NCBI GenBank assembly: GCA_001767835.1
Contig: MEMA01000047.1
Span: forward strand, 1-42,570
Reading direction: 5' to 3'
Length of the DNA stretch: 42,570 bases
DNA from: Alphaproteobacteria bacterium GWC2_42_16
GTDB lineage: Bacteria; Pseudomonadota; Alphaproteobacteria; UBA9655
Shown: positions 35,011 through 42,570 of the stretch, piece after piece
Position numbering within the stretch: position 1 is the stretch's first letter
How the letters are laid out: each line of letters opens with the position of its first letter
Program-made: the position numbers and the translations under genes
The notes under the pieces: generated by a model
Databases searched by the model: none
Told to the model about the DNA's origin: nothing
Seen by the model: only the letters and a program-made list of their open reading frames with translations

Positions 35011-35618
35011 TTGCCAAACTCACAGGGATTGTAGATACGATAGGAGATAACTCTGTAATTCTTGATGTGAACGGCGTGGGTTATCTTGTCTCTTGCTCAA
35101 GCCGTACCTTAAGCCAGCTAGGTTCGCGAGGAGCACAAGTTATCCTTTACATTGAAACGGTTATGCGAGCAGAAACTCTTCAATTGTATGGTTTTGCAAA
35201 CAGCGAGGAACAGCAATGTTTTCGCCTCTTAACAACCGTTCAAGGAGTGGGGATGAAAATGGCCCTAGCCCTTTTGTCTGCCCTGAGCCCCTCTGAAATT
35301 TATCATGCTATTTCTGCCAAAGATGCGACCTTCTTAACACGTGCAGAAGGCGTTGGTCCAAAACTTGCAGGCAGAATCGTAAGTGAACTCAAGGACAAAA
35401 TTCCTGATGGAGCCTGTGTTTCAGCTACAATTTATTCTTATCCTTCTTCCCTCTTGCCCATGGTGGAAGAGGCCATCTCTGCCTTAGTGAATCTTGGGTA
35501 TCGCCGTATCGAGGCGGTCACAGCCGTCAGCAAAGCGCAACAACACTGTGGTGAAAAGGCCACCTTGAATGATTTGATTCGTCAAGGATTGAGCTTGATG
35601 GCTAGGAGCAGGACATGA
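35007..35618 (+). CDS. ruvA: Holliday junction branch-migration subunit RuvA
   Basis: 203 residues from the ATG at 35007, which overlaps the ruvC stop (ATGA). An earlier in-frame start at 34959 would add 16 residues unlike any RuvA. The N-terminal OB fold is [28 protein letters not shown] (given here only as markers). The HhH motifs are [18 protein letters not shown] and [20 protein letters not shown]. The C-terminal RuvB-binding domain is present. RuvA binds the four-way junction and loads RuvB. Confidence 0.95.
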   Translation: MIAKLTGIVDTIGDNSVILDVNGVGYLVSCSSRTLSQLGSRGAQVILYIETVMRAETLQLYGFANSEEQQCFRLLTTVQGVGMKMALALLSALSPSEIYHAISAKDATFLTRAEGVGPKLAGRIVSELKDKIPDGACVSATIYSYPSSLLPMVEEAISALVNLGYRRIEAVTAVSKAQQHCGEKATLNDLIRQGLSLMARSRT

Positions 35619-36649
35619 ATAAATCCGCGCACATTCTTGATTCTAAAGAGCCTCTCGGGACATCTGACCTTACCTTGCGGCCTCAACGTCTTGAAGACTT
35701 TGTAGGGCAACAGCAAGCGCGAAAAAACCTCAAAGTTTTTATTGAAGCTGCGCGTAGCCGAAATGAAGCTATTGATCATGTCCTTTTTTATGGACCTCCA
35801 GGGCTCGGAAAAACAACTTTGTCGCAAATTATGGCCCGGGAGTTGGGGGTGGGCTTTCGGGCAACGTCAGGCCCTGTCATTGTACGTTCTGGCGACTTAG
35901 CGGCCCTTTTAACGAACCTTCAACCCTATGACGTTCTCTTTATTGATGAGATCCATCGCCTCAATCCTGCTGTTGAAGAAATCCTTTATCCTGCCATGGA
36001 AGATTTCAAGCTAGACTTAATGATTGGTGAGGGCCCGGCTGCACGCTCAGTGCAAATTGATTTACCTCCCTTTACCCTTATCGGCGCTACAACCCGTTCA
36101 GGCCTCATTTCCTCCCCTCTCAGAGATCGTTTTGGTATTCCCATACGTTTGGTTTTTTATGAACCAAAAGAACTCCAAGACGTGCTTTTAAGAGGTGCAA
36201 CGGCACTCCAGGTCTCAATATCTGAAGAGGGAGCTTTAGAAATCGCGCGACGCTCCCGCGGAACCCCACGTATTGCTTTGCGCCTTTTAAAGAGAATTCG
36301 GGACTTTGTTCTTGTTGAAGGAGGGTCTGTCATTACTGCAGAAGGGGCCGATCGCGCCCTTTCCCATTTAGAAGTGGATGGGTACGGATTAGATGCTATG
36401 GACCATCGTTATTTAAAACATATTTTGGCCCATTTTGATGGGGGGCCAGTTGGGCTTGAAACCTTGGCAGCAGCCCTTGCTGAACAAAAGGATACCCTTG
36501 AAGATGTGATTGAACCCTATCTTCTTCAACAAGGTTACATTCAACGCACCCCACGGGGGAGAATGTTAACGCCCCGTGTTTATGAAATTTTCGGTCTTAA
36601 AGTCCCCAATCTACACCAGCCTCCTCTTGTTGAGGAAAATGATGCTTAA
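35615..36649 (+). CDS. ruvB: Holliday junction helicase RuvB
   Basis: 344 residues. AAA+ ATPase with Walker A GPPGLGKT at 60-67, Walker [10 protein letters not shown] (Asp111-Glu112), the beta-hairpin [22 protein letters not shown], sensor and arginine-finger segment [10 protein letters not shown], and a C-terminal winged helix ending near [12 protein letters not shown]. It drives branch migration with RuvA. The start overlaps ruvA, and the end overlaps ybgC. Confidence 0.97.
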   Translation: MNKSAHILDSKEPLGTSDLTLRPQRLEDFVGQQQARKNLKVFIEAARSRNEAIDHVLFYGPPGLGKTTLSQIMARELGVGFRATSGPVIVRSGDLAALLTNLQPYDVLFIDEIHRLNPAVEEILYPAMEDFKLDLMIGEGPAARSVQIDLPPFTLIGATTRSGLISSPLRDRFGIPIRLVFYEPKELQDVLLRGATALQVSISEEGALEIARRSRGTPRIALRLLKRIRDFVLVEGGSVITAEGADRALSHLEVDGYGLDAMDHRYLKHILAHFDGGPVGLETLAAALAEQKDTLEDVIEPYLLQQGYIQRTPRGRMLTPRVYEIFGLKVPNLHQPPLVEENDA

Positions 36650-37055
36650 AACCCATAGCTTTCCCCTTCGTGTTTACATAGAAGATACAGATGCTGAAGG
36701 AATGGTTTATTATGCCAATTACCTTAAGTTTGCTGAGCGAGCTCGGACAGAGTGCTTGCGTTCAATTGGCATTAACCATGCTGAGATGATAAAAAAGGAT
36801 GGCCTCATGTTTGTAGTTCGTTCTTGTCATTTAAACTGCCTTGCTTCCGGCCGCTTAGATGATGTATTAGAGATCAAGACACACTTTAAGAAAGTTGGTG
36901 GTGTCAAGGTTGAGGTTTCCCAGTCCATTACACGGGAAGCCCGAGTAATTGCAACCCTTGAGGTTGTTTTGGCGTGCATCAATTCTGCTAGTAAACCTGT
37001 GAGACTTGATGCAAATTTAGCAAATAAACTTAAGACCTATTTTGGAGAAATTTGA
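36642..37055 (+). CDS. ybgC: YbgC-type acyl-CoA thioesterase
   Basis: 137 residues from the ATG at 36642, which has GAGGA 5 bp upstream; longer in-frame starts extend back into ruvB. It has a hot-dog fold with the catalytic signature [28 protein letters not shown] (Asp-x-Ala-Gly-x-Val-Tyr-Tyr). It hydrolyses acyl-CoA or acyl-ACP thioesters and is usually the first gene of the tol-pal cluster, as here. It overlaps the ruvB stop by 8 bp. Confidence 0.93.
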   Translation: MLKTHSFPLRVYIEDTDAEGMVYYANYLKFAERARTECLRSIGINHAEMIKKDGLMFVVRSCHLNCLASGRLDDVLEIKTHFKKVGGVKVEVSQSITREARVIATLEVVLACINSASKPVRLDANLANKLKTYFGEI

Positions 37056-37057
37056 CA

Positions 37058-37789
37058 ATGCAAACATCTACCCCTTTACCTGATTTAAGTGGTATTACAA
37101 CGTCGGCTCAAGTAATGGTCCATGACCTTTCCCTTTGGGGCCTTTTCATGTCAGCGGATTTTATTGTGAAGATGGTCATCCTTGGCCTCTTGGTAGCCTC
37201 CTTTTGGTCGTGGACTATTATTTTTAATAAGGGCATGCGCATAAAATCCCTTTTCTCTTCAGCCAATCTCTTTGAAGATTCTTTTTGGTCTGGTGGGTCC
37301 CTTGATGCTCTCTATGAGCGGATTGGAAGGAATCCCCGAGATCCCATGAGTGCCGTATTCGTAGCAGCCATGCGCGAATGGAAAAGAAGCAATGGGAAGA
37401 CGCGGTCCACATCCGTTACTGTTCAAGAAAGAATTGAAAGGGCTATGCAAGTGGTTTCAAGTAAGGAACTGGATAAATTAGAGCGCCACATGGGCTTTTT
37501 GTCCTCCCTTGGCTCAACAGCAACCTTTGTGGGCCTTTTTGGGACAGTTTGGGGCATCATGAACAGTTTCCAATCCATTGCAAGTGCCCAAAATACAAGC
37601 CTTGCGGTTGTGGCGCCCGGTATTGCTGAAGCCCTTCTCGCAACAGCCATTGGTCTTGTGGCCGCAATTCCCGCTGTGGTGGCCTATCATAAGTTTAGCT
37701 TGGAATTGAATCGCTATGCCAACCGTTTAGATTCTTTTTCTAATGAGTTTGGAGCCATCATTTCTCGTCAGTTGGAGGAGGAAAAATAA
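37058..37789 (+). CDS. tolQ: Tol-Pal system motor subunit TolQ
   Basis: 243 residues from the ATG at 37058, about 10 bp after GGAG; an in-frame TTG at 37052 is an alternative. There are three membrane helices (about 33-55, 145-165, 180-200), with the MotA/ExbB signatures LSSLGSTATFVGLFGTVWGIMNSF and APGIAEALLATAIGLVAAIPAV. It forms the proton-driven motor with TolR that energises TolA during cell division and outer-membrane constriction. Coupled to ybgC and tolR. Confidence 0.95.
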   Translation: MQTSTPLPDLSGITTSAQVMVHDLSLWGLFMSADFIVKMVILGLLVASFWSWTIIFNKGMRIKSLFSSANLFEDSFWSGGSLDALYERIGRNPRDPMSAVFVAAMREWKRSNGKTRSTSVTVQERIERAMQVVSSKELDKLERHMGFLSSLGSTATFVGLFGTVWGIMNSFQSIASAQNTSLAVVAPGIAEALLATAIGLVAAIPAVVAYHKFSLELNRYANRLDSFSNEFGAIISRQLEEEK

Positions 37790-37790
37790 G

Positions 37791-38261
37791 ATGGGGTTTT
37801 CTTCAGTTCAACCAAGGCACGTGAAATCTCGCCGTATAGCCCGCGTGAGTGCTGAAATCAATGTCACACCCATGGTAGATGTGATGCTGGTACTTCTTGT
37901 GATTTTTATGATTACCGCCCCTTTACTAACTGCTGGCATTCCCGTGGATTTACCAAAAACTGAAGCTTCTGTTTTGCAAGAAAAGGATGAGCCTTTGACA
38001 GTGACTGTGGATGCACAAGGCACCCTTTACCTTCAAGAGACGTCTTTAGATCTCCCAGTTCTTGTGCCTCGCTTGATTGCCATTACAGGATCGAATCCTG
38101 AAGCGCGCATTTATGTACGGGGAGATAAGGCGATTTCCTATGGGCGTATCATGGAAGTGATGGGCGCTCTGAGTGCTGGCGGTTTTAAGAAAGTTGCTCT
38201 TGTCTCAGAACTTCCGCAAGGAGGCGCTATACACCCCACCCAAGATAAACCACGAAAGTAG
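37791..38261 (+). CDS. tolR: Tol-Pal system motor subunit TolR
   Basis: 156 residues from the ATG at 37791, preceded by GGAGGAGG; an earlier in-frame start at 37743 lies inside tolQ. A single membrane helix carries the proton-path Asp in INVTPMVDVMLVLLVIFMITAP (about residues 24-45). The periplasmic domain includes ARIYVRGDKAISYGRIMEVM. It begins 1 bp after tolQ. Confidence 0.95.
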   Translation: MGFSSVQPRHVKSRRIARVSAEINVTPMVDVMLVLLVIFMITAPLLTAGIPVDLPKTEASVLQEKDEPLTVTVDAQGTLYLQETSLDLPVLVPRLIAITGSNPEARIYVRGDKAISYGRIMEVMGALSAGGFKKVALVSELPQGGAIHPTQDKPRK

Positions 38262-38265
38262 AGTC

Positions 38266-39099
38266 ATGCGGAATGGCGCCATTCTCTCAGGACTATTACA
38301 CGCCGTTGTTATCCTTCTTTTGTTGATAGGAATACCAGGGCTTTTCCGCCGTAAACTTGAGCCACCTCCTGTGATTCCCATTGAAGTTATTAATATTGCA
38401 GACCTCACACAAGCTCCAGATCTAAAGGTAAAGCCAAAAATTGAGGGCCCCAAGACAGAGGAAAAGGAAAAGCCTGAGCCACCAAAACCCGTTGTTGAGA
38501 AAACCCCCGAGCCTGAACCAGAGCTAGAAAAAGCACCAGAACCGGAACCTGAGGTAGTGTCTGGACTTACCATGGATGACTTGCTCGCGCCTGTTGAGGA
38601 AGAGAAAAAGAAGGAAGAAAAACCAAAGGAAAAGCCTAAGGAAAAAAAGAAAAAAAAGAAGGCCAAGCCCAAGAAGGACTTCATGAAGCTTTTGAATAAT
38701 ATTGATAAGACGGTAGCGTCAGCTGATGGACCAACCCAGCAAGAGCAAGATGAAAATTCAACTGCGGAGAACGCCGCCAATAATATTAGCGCTGTTCTAT
38801 CAGTGACAGAGCTCGACTTGATTCGTCGCCAATTAGCAGCTTGTTGGAATGTCCCAGCAGGAGCACGCGATGCAAAAGATCTTTACGTGGATATTCATGT
38901 AGAAATGAATCCCGATGCAACAGTCCGGACGGCCGTTGTCACAGGATCAAATGGCGTCGGAAGTTATAAGCGGGCTGCGGAAGATAGTGCCTTACGCGCC
39001 GTTCGAAACCCAAAATGCAGTCCCCTTAAACTTCCTCTCGATCGCTATGATCAATGGAAAAGTATCACCATTCGTTTTGATCCGCAGAACATTTTGTAA
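38266..39099 (+). CDS. tolA: Tol-Pal system protein TolA
   Basis: 277 residues from the ATG at 38266; an in-frame start at 38173 lies within tolR. One N-terminal membrane helix (about 8-25) is followed by a long Pro/Glu/Lys-rich periplasmic stretch (about 45-165, with PEPEPE and a KKKKKK block) and a C-terminal TonB-like domain (about 190-277, RRQLAACWNVPAGARDAKDLYVDIHVEM). TolA spans the periplasm to contact Pal and TolB. The next genes expected, tolB and pal, are absent: the gene ends 1 bp from a convergent ABC transporter operon. Confidence 0.92.
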   Translation: MRNGAILSGLLHAVVILLLLIGIPGLFRRKLEPPPVIPIEVINIADLTQAPDLKVKPKIEGPKTEEKEKPEPPKPVVEKTPEPEPELEKAPEPEPEVVSGLTMDDLLAPVEEEKKKEEKPKEKPKEKKKKKKAKPKKDFMKLLNNIDKTVASADGPTQQEQDENSTAENAANNISAVLSVTELDLIRRQLAACWNVPAGARDAKDLYVDIHVEMNPDATVRTAVVTGSNGVGSYKRAAEDSALRAVRNPKCSPLKLPLDRYDQWKSITIRFDPQNIL

Positions 39100-39100
39100 G

Positions 39101-39823
39101 CTATAGGACCTTTTCCAAAAACGATTGTGCTCGCTTTGTTTTGGGAGCTTTAAAAAAGGTTTTGCTCATGGAATCTTCAATGAGACGTCCCTCATCCAAA
39201 AACCAAATGCGGTCCGCAATTTCCCGGGCAAAGCCCATTTCATGTGAAACAATGACCATGGTAATGCCTGTATGAGCGAGACTCTTGATAACATCCAAGA
39301 CTTCCTTCACCATCTCTGGATCTAAGGAAGAGGTGGGTTCATCAAAGAGGATCACCTCTGGCTCCATGGCAAGAGCTCGCGCTATGGCTGCGCGTTGTTT
39401 TTGACCACCTGAAAGATGAGCGGGATAGGTTTTAGCCTTGTCTTTAAGTCCAACCTTTTCTAAAAGTTTTTTCCCAAGAGTTTCCGCGTCTTTACGCTTT
39501 ATTTTCTTGACTCGCAGGGGCGCGTAAATCACGTTTTCAAGGGTTGTCATATGGGGAAAAAGATTAAATTGCTGGAATACCATACCAACCTTGGTACGAA
39601 GTTTCCTTATATCTACGCCTTTGTCATTAATACAAACGTTATCGACAAAAACTTTTCCCGAGGTGGGCGTTTCTAAGAGGTTAATCGACCTTAAAAGGGT
39701 TGATTTCCCTGAACCAGAGGGGCCAACAATTGCTAAGACTTCGCCTCGAGGAATGCGCCCTGATATTCCTTTTAGAACCACAAGGGCTCCGAAGGATTTA
39801 TGAATGTTTTCAAGTAATATCAT
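39101..39823 (-). CDS. Polar amino-acid ABC transporter, ATP-binding protein
   Basis: 240 residues of the GlnQ/HisP/ArtP class. Walker A is GPSGSGKST (about 34-42), followed by the Q-loop FQQFNLFPHMT, ABC signature LSGGQKQRAAIARAL, Walker B VILFDEPTSSLDPE and H-loop VIVSHEM. It hydrolyses ATP to drive import. It overlaps the permease gene by 4 bp and is the last gene of a binding protein-permease-ATPase operon. Confidence 0.95.
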   Translation of the reverse strand: MILLENIHKSFGALVVLKGISGRIPRGEVLAIVGPSGSGKSTLLRSINLLETPTSGKVFVDNVCINDKGVDIRKLRTKVGMVFQQFNLFPHMTTLENVIYAPLRVKKIKRKDAETLGKKLLEKVGLKDKAKTYPAHLSGGQKQRAAIARALAMEPEVILFDEPTSSLDPEMVKEVLDVIKSLAHTGITMVIVSHEMGFAREIADRIWFLDEGRLIEDSMSKTFFKAPKTKRAQSFLEKVL

Positions 39824-40476
39824 GTGGTTTTTAACTTCTTTTCTAAAATTCGTGCAGCTATTGTTAAAATCATCACAAGCACATAATATGCAGCACCTGC
39901 GATAAGGAGAGGCTCAAAATAGAGGTATTTTTCGCTTGCTACAATCTGCGCTCGCCACAAAATATCCGCGCCTCCAATGACGGAAATAAGAGCGGATTCT
40001 TTCAACAAATCGATTGCCTCATTAACAAGAGAGGGAAGGATTGTCCGTATAGCCTGAGGCAAGATGATATCTTTCATGATAAATGGATAGGAAATTCCTA
40101 AGGAAAGAGCAGCTTCCATTTGCCCTTTGTCCACGGCGTTGATCCCTCCTCGAATATGTTCGGCAACATAAGCGCCTGAATTCAATGTAAAGGTTAAAAT
40201 ACCTGCTTCCCAAATGGAGATATTATAGCCAGTGAGTTGAGGAATTGCGTGATAGATAAGCATAAGTTGAAGGAGGAGAGGCGTTCCACGAAAGATTGAA
40301 GTATAAAAACCTGCAACCCATACTAAGGGTTTAGTATGGCTGACCTTAAAGAGGGCAAGGAACGTTCCCCAAAAGAATCCTAGGAACAAGGAAACACTTG
40401 TATAAGCAAGGGTTACCTGCACACCTTGAAGAATATAGGGAACAGATGGCCAGATGCGTTCAAAGTCTAAAAACAT
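39820..40476 (-). CDS. Polar amino-acid ABC transporter, permease
   Basis: 218 residues from the ATG at 40476, which overlaps the binding-protein stop (TAATG) and has AAGGTGG 11 bp upstream; a GTG at 40491 is an alternative. It has five or so membrane helices of the HisM/GlnP type. The signatures are FYTSIFRGTPLLLQLMLIYH and the EAA loop AYVAEHIRGGINAVDKGQMEAALSLG. It is a single permease gene, so it probably works as a homodimer. Confidence 0.93.
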   Translation of the reverse strand: MFLDFERIWPSVPYILQGVQVTLAYTSVSLFLGFFWGTFLALFKVSHTKPLVWVAGFYTSIFRGTPLLLQLMLIYHAIPQLTGYNISIWEAGILTFTLNSGAYVAEHIRGGINAVDKGQMEAALSLGISYPFIMKDIILPQAIRTILPSLVNEAIDLLKESALISVIGGADILWRAQIVASEKYLYFEPLLIAGAAYYVLVMILTIAARILEKKLKTT

Positions 40477-41237
40477 TATAGCGTTATCCACCTTGATTCA
40501 ATGTCTTTGATGTCACCTTTTATTTTTTCGAGAGCCTCATTAATGGAAGCGACATGCGGTGATCCTTTCGGAAAAACAATTACCAATTCCTCAGGAGGAA
40601 TGTTGATCTTGACAACCTTTAAGCCAGGCGTAGATTTGGTAACTTTTTTCGCAACAGCTCCCGCAACAAGAGCAGCCTGTATTCGACCGCTTTTAAGTTC
40701 TTGTACCAGATTGCCTACCTTACTTAAGGATAGAAGTGTGATATGAGGAATCTTTTCTGCAAGCTTGCGTCCTGTTATTTCATTAGTGCTTCCCAACTGA
40801 ACGCCTAATTTCTGCCCCTGAAGGTCGTTTTCAGATGTAATTGAGGAATTTTGTGGCACAATAAGAGCGGATGTGTTGGAATAGTAAGGATTAGAAAAAT
40901 CAACGCTTTTCCGTCTTTCTTCAGTGGGAGCTAATTCAGAAATGGCCATGTCTGCCCGCCCTGATTGAAGGGAGGGAATGAGAGAAGCAAAATCAGCTTC
41001 AACAATCTGAATAGGTCGCCCTAAATACTCACTTAGCTTTTGGATTACATCCATGTCAAAACCAATCACTTTGTCTCCGCCTTTGGCTGTATCTTTAAAT
41101 TCAAAGGGAGGGTTATCGGGCGAAGTAATAACAACTAAAGCCTCTTTATCGCTTTCCACTTTTTTTTCTCCACAGCCAACGAAAAGGAACAAACATAATC
41201 CCAGAGATAAAAAATTGAACGTCATTTTGTTTTTCAT
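40476..41237 (-). CDS. Polar amino-acid-binding lipoprotein of the ABC transporter
   Basis: 253 residues. It has a lipoprotein signal with lipobox LFVGC (Cys at about residue 22), then a SBP_bac_3 domain: NPPFEFKD, VIGFDMDVIQKLSEYLG, FASLIPSLQSGRADMAIS, EERRKSVDFSNPYY, LGVQLGSTNE and a late VFPKGSPHVASINEAL. It captures an amino acid (possibly glutamine or a basic amino acid; not resolvable by eye) and hands it to the permease encoded next. First gene of the operon; GAGG precedes the ATG. Confidence 0.93.
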   Translation of the reverse strand: MKNKMTFNFLSLGLCLFLFVGCGEKKVESDKEALVVITSPDNPPFEFKDTAKGGDKVIGFDMDVIQKLSEYLGRPIQIVEADFASLIPSLQSGRADMAISELAPTEERRKSVDFSNPYYSNTSALIVPQNSSITSENDLQGQKLGVQLGSTNEITGRKLAEKIPHITLLSLSKVGNLVQELKSGRIQAALVAGAVAKKVTKSTPGLKVVKINIPPEELVIVFPKGSPHVASINEALEKIKGDIKDIESRWITL

Positions 41238-41329
41238 TGGAAGAACCTCATTTTAAAGAAAAGAGAATAGCCTCCCAAAAAATAAAGGTCAATTTTGAAA
41301 AAGATTCTTTTTTGTAATTCAACTAACAG

Positions 41330-41358
41330 TTGCAATTGTTAGGAATAATTTTTATGTT
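41330..41358 (+). promoter_or_regulatory. Probable promoter of tRNA-Gln
   Basis: TTGCAA (41330-41335), a 17-bp spacer and TATGTT (41353-41358) end 15 bp before the tRNA. A small inverted repeat CTAACA...TGTTAG (41323-41342) overlaps the -35 element; its meaning is unclear. Confidence 0.45.
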
Positions 41359-41373
41359 ACAGGCGAGTTTCCT

Positions 41374-41448
41374 TGGGGCGTAGCCAAGCGGTAAGGCAGC
41401 GGTTTTTGGTACCGCCACGCGTAGGTTCGAATCCTACCGCCCCAGCCA
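41374..41448 (+). tRNA. tRNA-Gln (anticodon UUG)
   Basis: The 75-nt cloverleaf has a 7-bp acceptor stem (TGGGGCG with CGCCCCA), a D arm containing AGCCAAGCGGTAAGGC, an anticodon stem GCGGT/ACCGC with loop TTTTGGT giving anticodon UUG (codon CAA), a T arm GTAGGTTCGAATCCTAC, discriminator G and encoded CCA. The strong acceptor with 5' T and 3' A at the first pair is the usual bacterial Gln tRNA feature. Confidence 0.96.
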
Positions 41449-41496
41449 CACATTTGCCACCCCAGTTTTGATATAAATCGTTTTGCGATAAATTAC

Positions 41497-41526
41497 TTGA
41501 CGAAAATTACTTGACAAGCTTATAAA
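41497..41526 (+). promoter_or_regulatory. Possible promoter for the secreted effector-like gene
   Basis: TTGACG (41497-41502), an 18-bp spacer and TATAAA (41521-41526). The hexamer lies in a direct repeat of AATTACTTGAC (41491-41501 and 41505-41515, 14-bp period), which also supplies a second TTGACA at 41511. It is the only clear signal between the tRNA and the ATG at 41592. Confidence 0.45.
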
Positions 41527-41591
41527 TTATAAGATATGAAGTAAGTATGAAGTATATTTATGGTGTTTATGGTTCTGAGAGAGGTGTGCTT

Positions 41592-42479
41592 ATGAAAACG
41601 GTTTATCTTACGTCCTCAATAATACTTTCAAGTGTTTCTTTAGTATCTGCAGGGCAGGCTCCAGGGATTGCTGAAAGGGTAAAGTTTTTTGAAAATGAAA
41701 TGAGCAGAGTTTCAGGTGTTCAAAAGCTCCCTCTTTACACAGAATTTACGGATACAAAGTCTTTTAATAAGGCAGTTCAAAATTTTGAGGAATTTTCCTC
41801 GGAAGAACCTGCTGAAAAAGCACAAGCCTTTCCTGTCGTGTCTTCTTTGCCTAACCCTCAAGAAAGTCAAAGCTGGGGAAGTTGGGCGTGGGGTTGCGTC
41901 CAGGCCACCCATAACACGATTCGTTGGAGCCTTGGATTGAACGAGGAAGCCCCTGAAACAGAGGCAATATCAGCTCAAGTTTCATCAAACTCTTCCTTAA
42001 AAAACCCTTCCCAAGGTCAAGAGCAGGGCAGCTGGATGAAGTGGATCTATGATACATTCTGGGAAAGGAAACCGGCAGAACCATCTTCATTGGATACAAA
42101 CGAGATTAGATCATTAGATACGGTTAAGTTGCCTAATGTTATGGCGCAGGTTTTAAGAGAAGGCTTAGGAAAGCAAGATTCAAGTGTCTTAGAGGCTTTA
42201 TCCTCCTTAGCGGAGGAAAAATATAGAAGAGAACCCTTGAACCTTAAGCAAGCCTTAAGAAAAGCAGAATTTTTGCAAGAAATGGATTTATATGGTCAAG
42301 AAGTATTGCAGACCTTGCCCAGCGAATCTAGAAAGCGAAGTCGTCAAGAAGAAGCTACAGAAAGAAATATTCGGAGAGAAGAAGACTCTCGACCTTCAGT
42401 GTTGTCAGAAACAGGTATTGAGAAAAATGGAATAAGCTCTTTTATAAGTAAAGCGGCTCGTTGGTTTTCCATTTTCTAA
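41592..42479 (+). CDS. Secreted protein of unknown function, effector candidate
   Basis: 295 residues from the ATG at 41592, which has GAGAGG about 8 bp upstream; an in-frame ATG at 41547 would bury the signal peptide. The N-terminus (MKTVYLTSSIILSSVSLVSA) is a clear export signal. The mature part is hydrophilic and Glu/Ser-rich, with two Trp-rich patches (SWGSWAWGC and GSWMKWIYDTFW). A helical leucine-rich segment (about 205-245) follows, then a basic cluster SRKRSR at about 246-251 resembling a nuclear-localisation signal, and a Trp/Phe C-terminus. No known family recognised. In a host-associated bacterium an exported effector is possible, but that is inference. Confidence 0.7.
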   Translation: MKTVYLTSSIILSSVSLVSAGQAPGIAERVKFFENEMSRVSGVQKLPLYTEFTDTKSFNKAVQNFEEFSSEEPAEKAQAFPVVSSLPNPQESQSWGSWAWGCVQATHNTIRWSLGLNEEAPETEAISAQVSSNSSLKNPSQGQEQGSWMKWIYDTFWERKPAEPSSLDTNEIRSLDTVKLPNVMAQVLREGLGKQDSSVLEALSSLAEEKYRREPLNLKQALRKAEFLQEMDLYGQEVLQTLPSESRKRSRQEEATERNIRREEDSRPSVLSETGIEKNGISSFISKAARWFSIF

Positions 42480-42489
42480 GAACCCGTCT

Positions 42490-42570
42490 TCAAAGTTTTA
42501 CTAATCGTTTAAGAAGCAACATAGAATGGGCGATCATCACGTAGTTTTCGGCGGAAGAGACCGAGATTTC
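42490..42570 (-). mobile_element. Transposase C-terminus, probably IS5-like (partial)
   Basis: On the minus strand the frame is open from the window edge to a TGA at 42490-42492 and encodes 26 residues, including SSAENYVMIAHSMLLLKRL. This resembles the C-terminal end of IS5-group DDE transposases, which finish with a similar helical segment ending in LKRL or MLRRL. The rest of the element lies outside the window. The match is by pattern only and the fragment is short. Confidence 0.45.

Noticed and set aside
38205-38780. 191-codon minus-strand ORF rich in Ser/Phe/Gly opposite tolA
   Set aside because: It is the reverse complement of the Lys/Glu/Pro-rich linker of TolA and an artefact of codon composition.

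Overview
The window looks like chromosome of an intracellular or host-associated alphaproteobacterium, most likely of the Holosporales/Paracaedibacteraceae type. This is inference, from four things: moderately AT-rich DNA; alphaproteobacterial gene order (sdhE near mfd; murJ-trpS; yebC-ruvCAB-ybgC-tolQRA); an alphaproteobacterial-type LysR regulator; and several small secreted proteins beside a type VI spike cassette. No rRNA or other species marker is present.

Left part (1-11.7 kb). The window opens at the last codons of a probable HigB toxin followed by its HigA antitoxin and a terminator. Next comes a short ORF beginning Met-His5, overlapping the start of a lone ABC-type substrate-binding protein: a possible histidine-responsive leader. 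A three-gene spike cassette follows: VgrG with an unusual Glu/Gly/Gln-rich insert, a MORN/YwqK-repeat protein and a DUF4280 PAAR-like tip. Then threonine ammonia-lyase and a run of minus-strand genes: a GIN-domain secreted protein, a BolA/CGFS-glutaredoxin pair for Fe-S handling, a DsbA-like oxidoreductase, a phosphoribosyltransferase, a CBS protein, an NhaC-type antiporter and a LysR regulator.

Centre (11.7-30.5 kb). This is mostly housekeeping: miaA and nupC (minus), then rmuC, a DUF4139 protein, dgkA, a secreted coiled-coil protein, sdhE, a Cys-rich secreted protein (minus), mfd, two tandem murJ paralogues, trpS, a small phosphoglycosyl transferase, glyQ, glyS and cdd. NupC and Cdd fit nucleoside scavenging; DgkA, the MurJ pair and the sugar transferase serve the envelope.

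Right part (30.5-42.6 kb). A short accessory patch holds an orphan HipB-like repressor with a clear promoter and two palindromes, a 127-bp copy of the 3' end of ygfZ, 10-bp tandem repeats and an AlbA_2 (Schlafen-type) gene, then ygfZ itself. The conserved cluster yebC-ruvC-ruvA-ruvB-ybgC-tolQ-tolR-tolA follows but stops before tolB/pal, where it meets a convergent polar amino-acid ABC transporter operon. After that come tRNA-Gln(UUG), a secreted candidate effector with a basic, nuclear-localisation-like cluster, and a transposase C-terminus cut by the window edge.

No complete novel system can be proved from this sequence. The best candidates for a second look are the Met-His5 leader, the VgrG/MORN/DUF4280 cassette, the ygfZ-flanked AlbA_2 islet and the tandem murJ genes. 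No intergenic stretch exceeds about 300 bp, and no CRISPR array or rRNA was seen.
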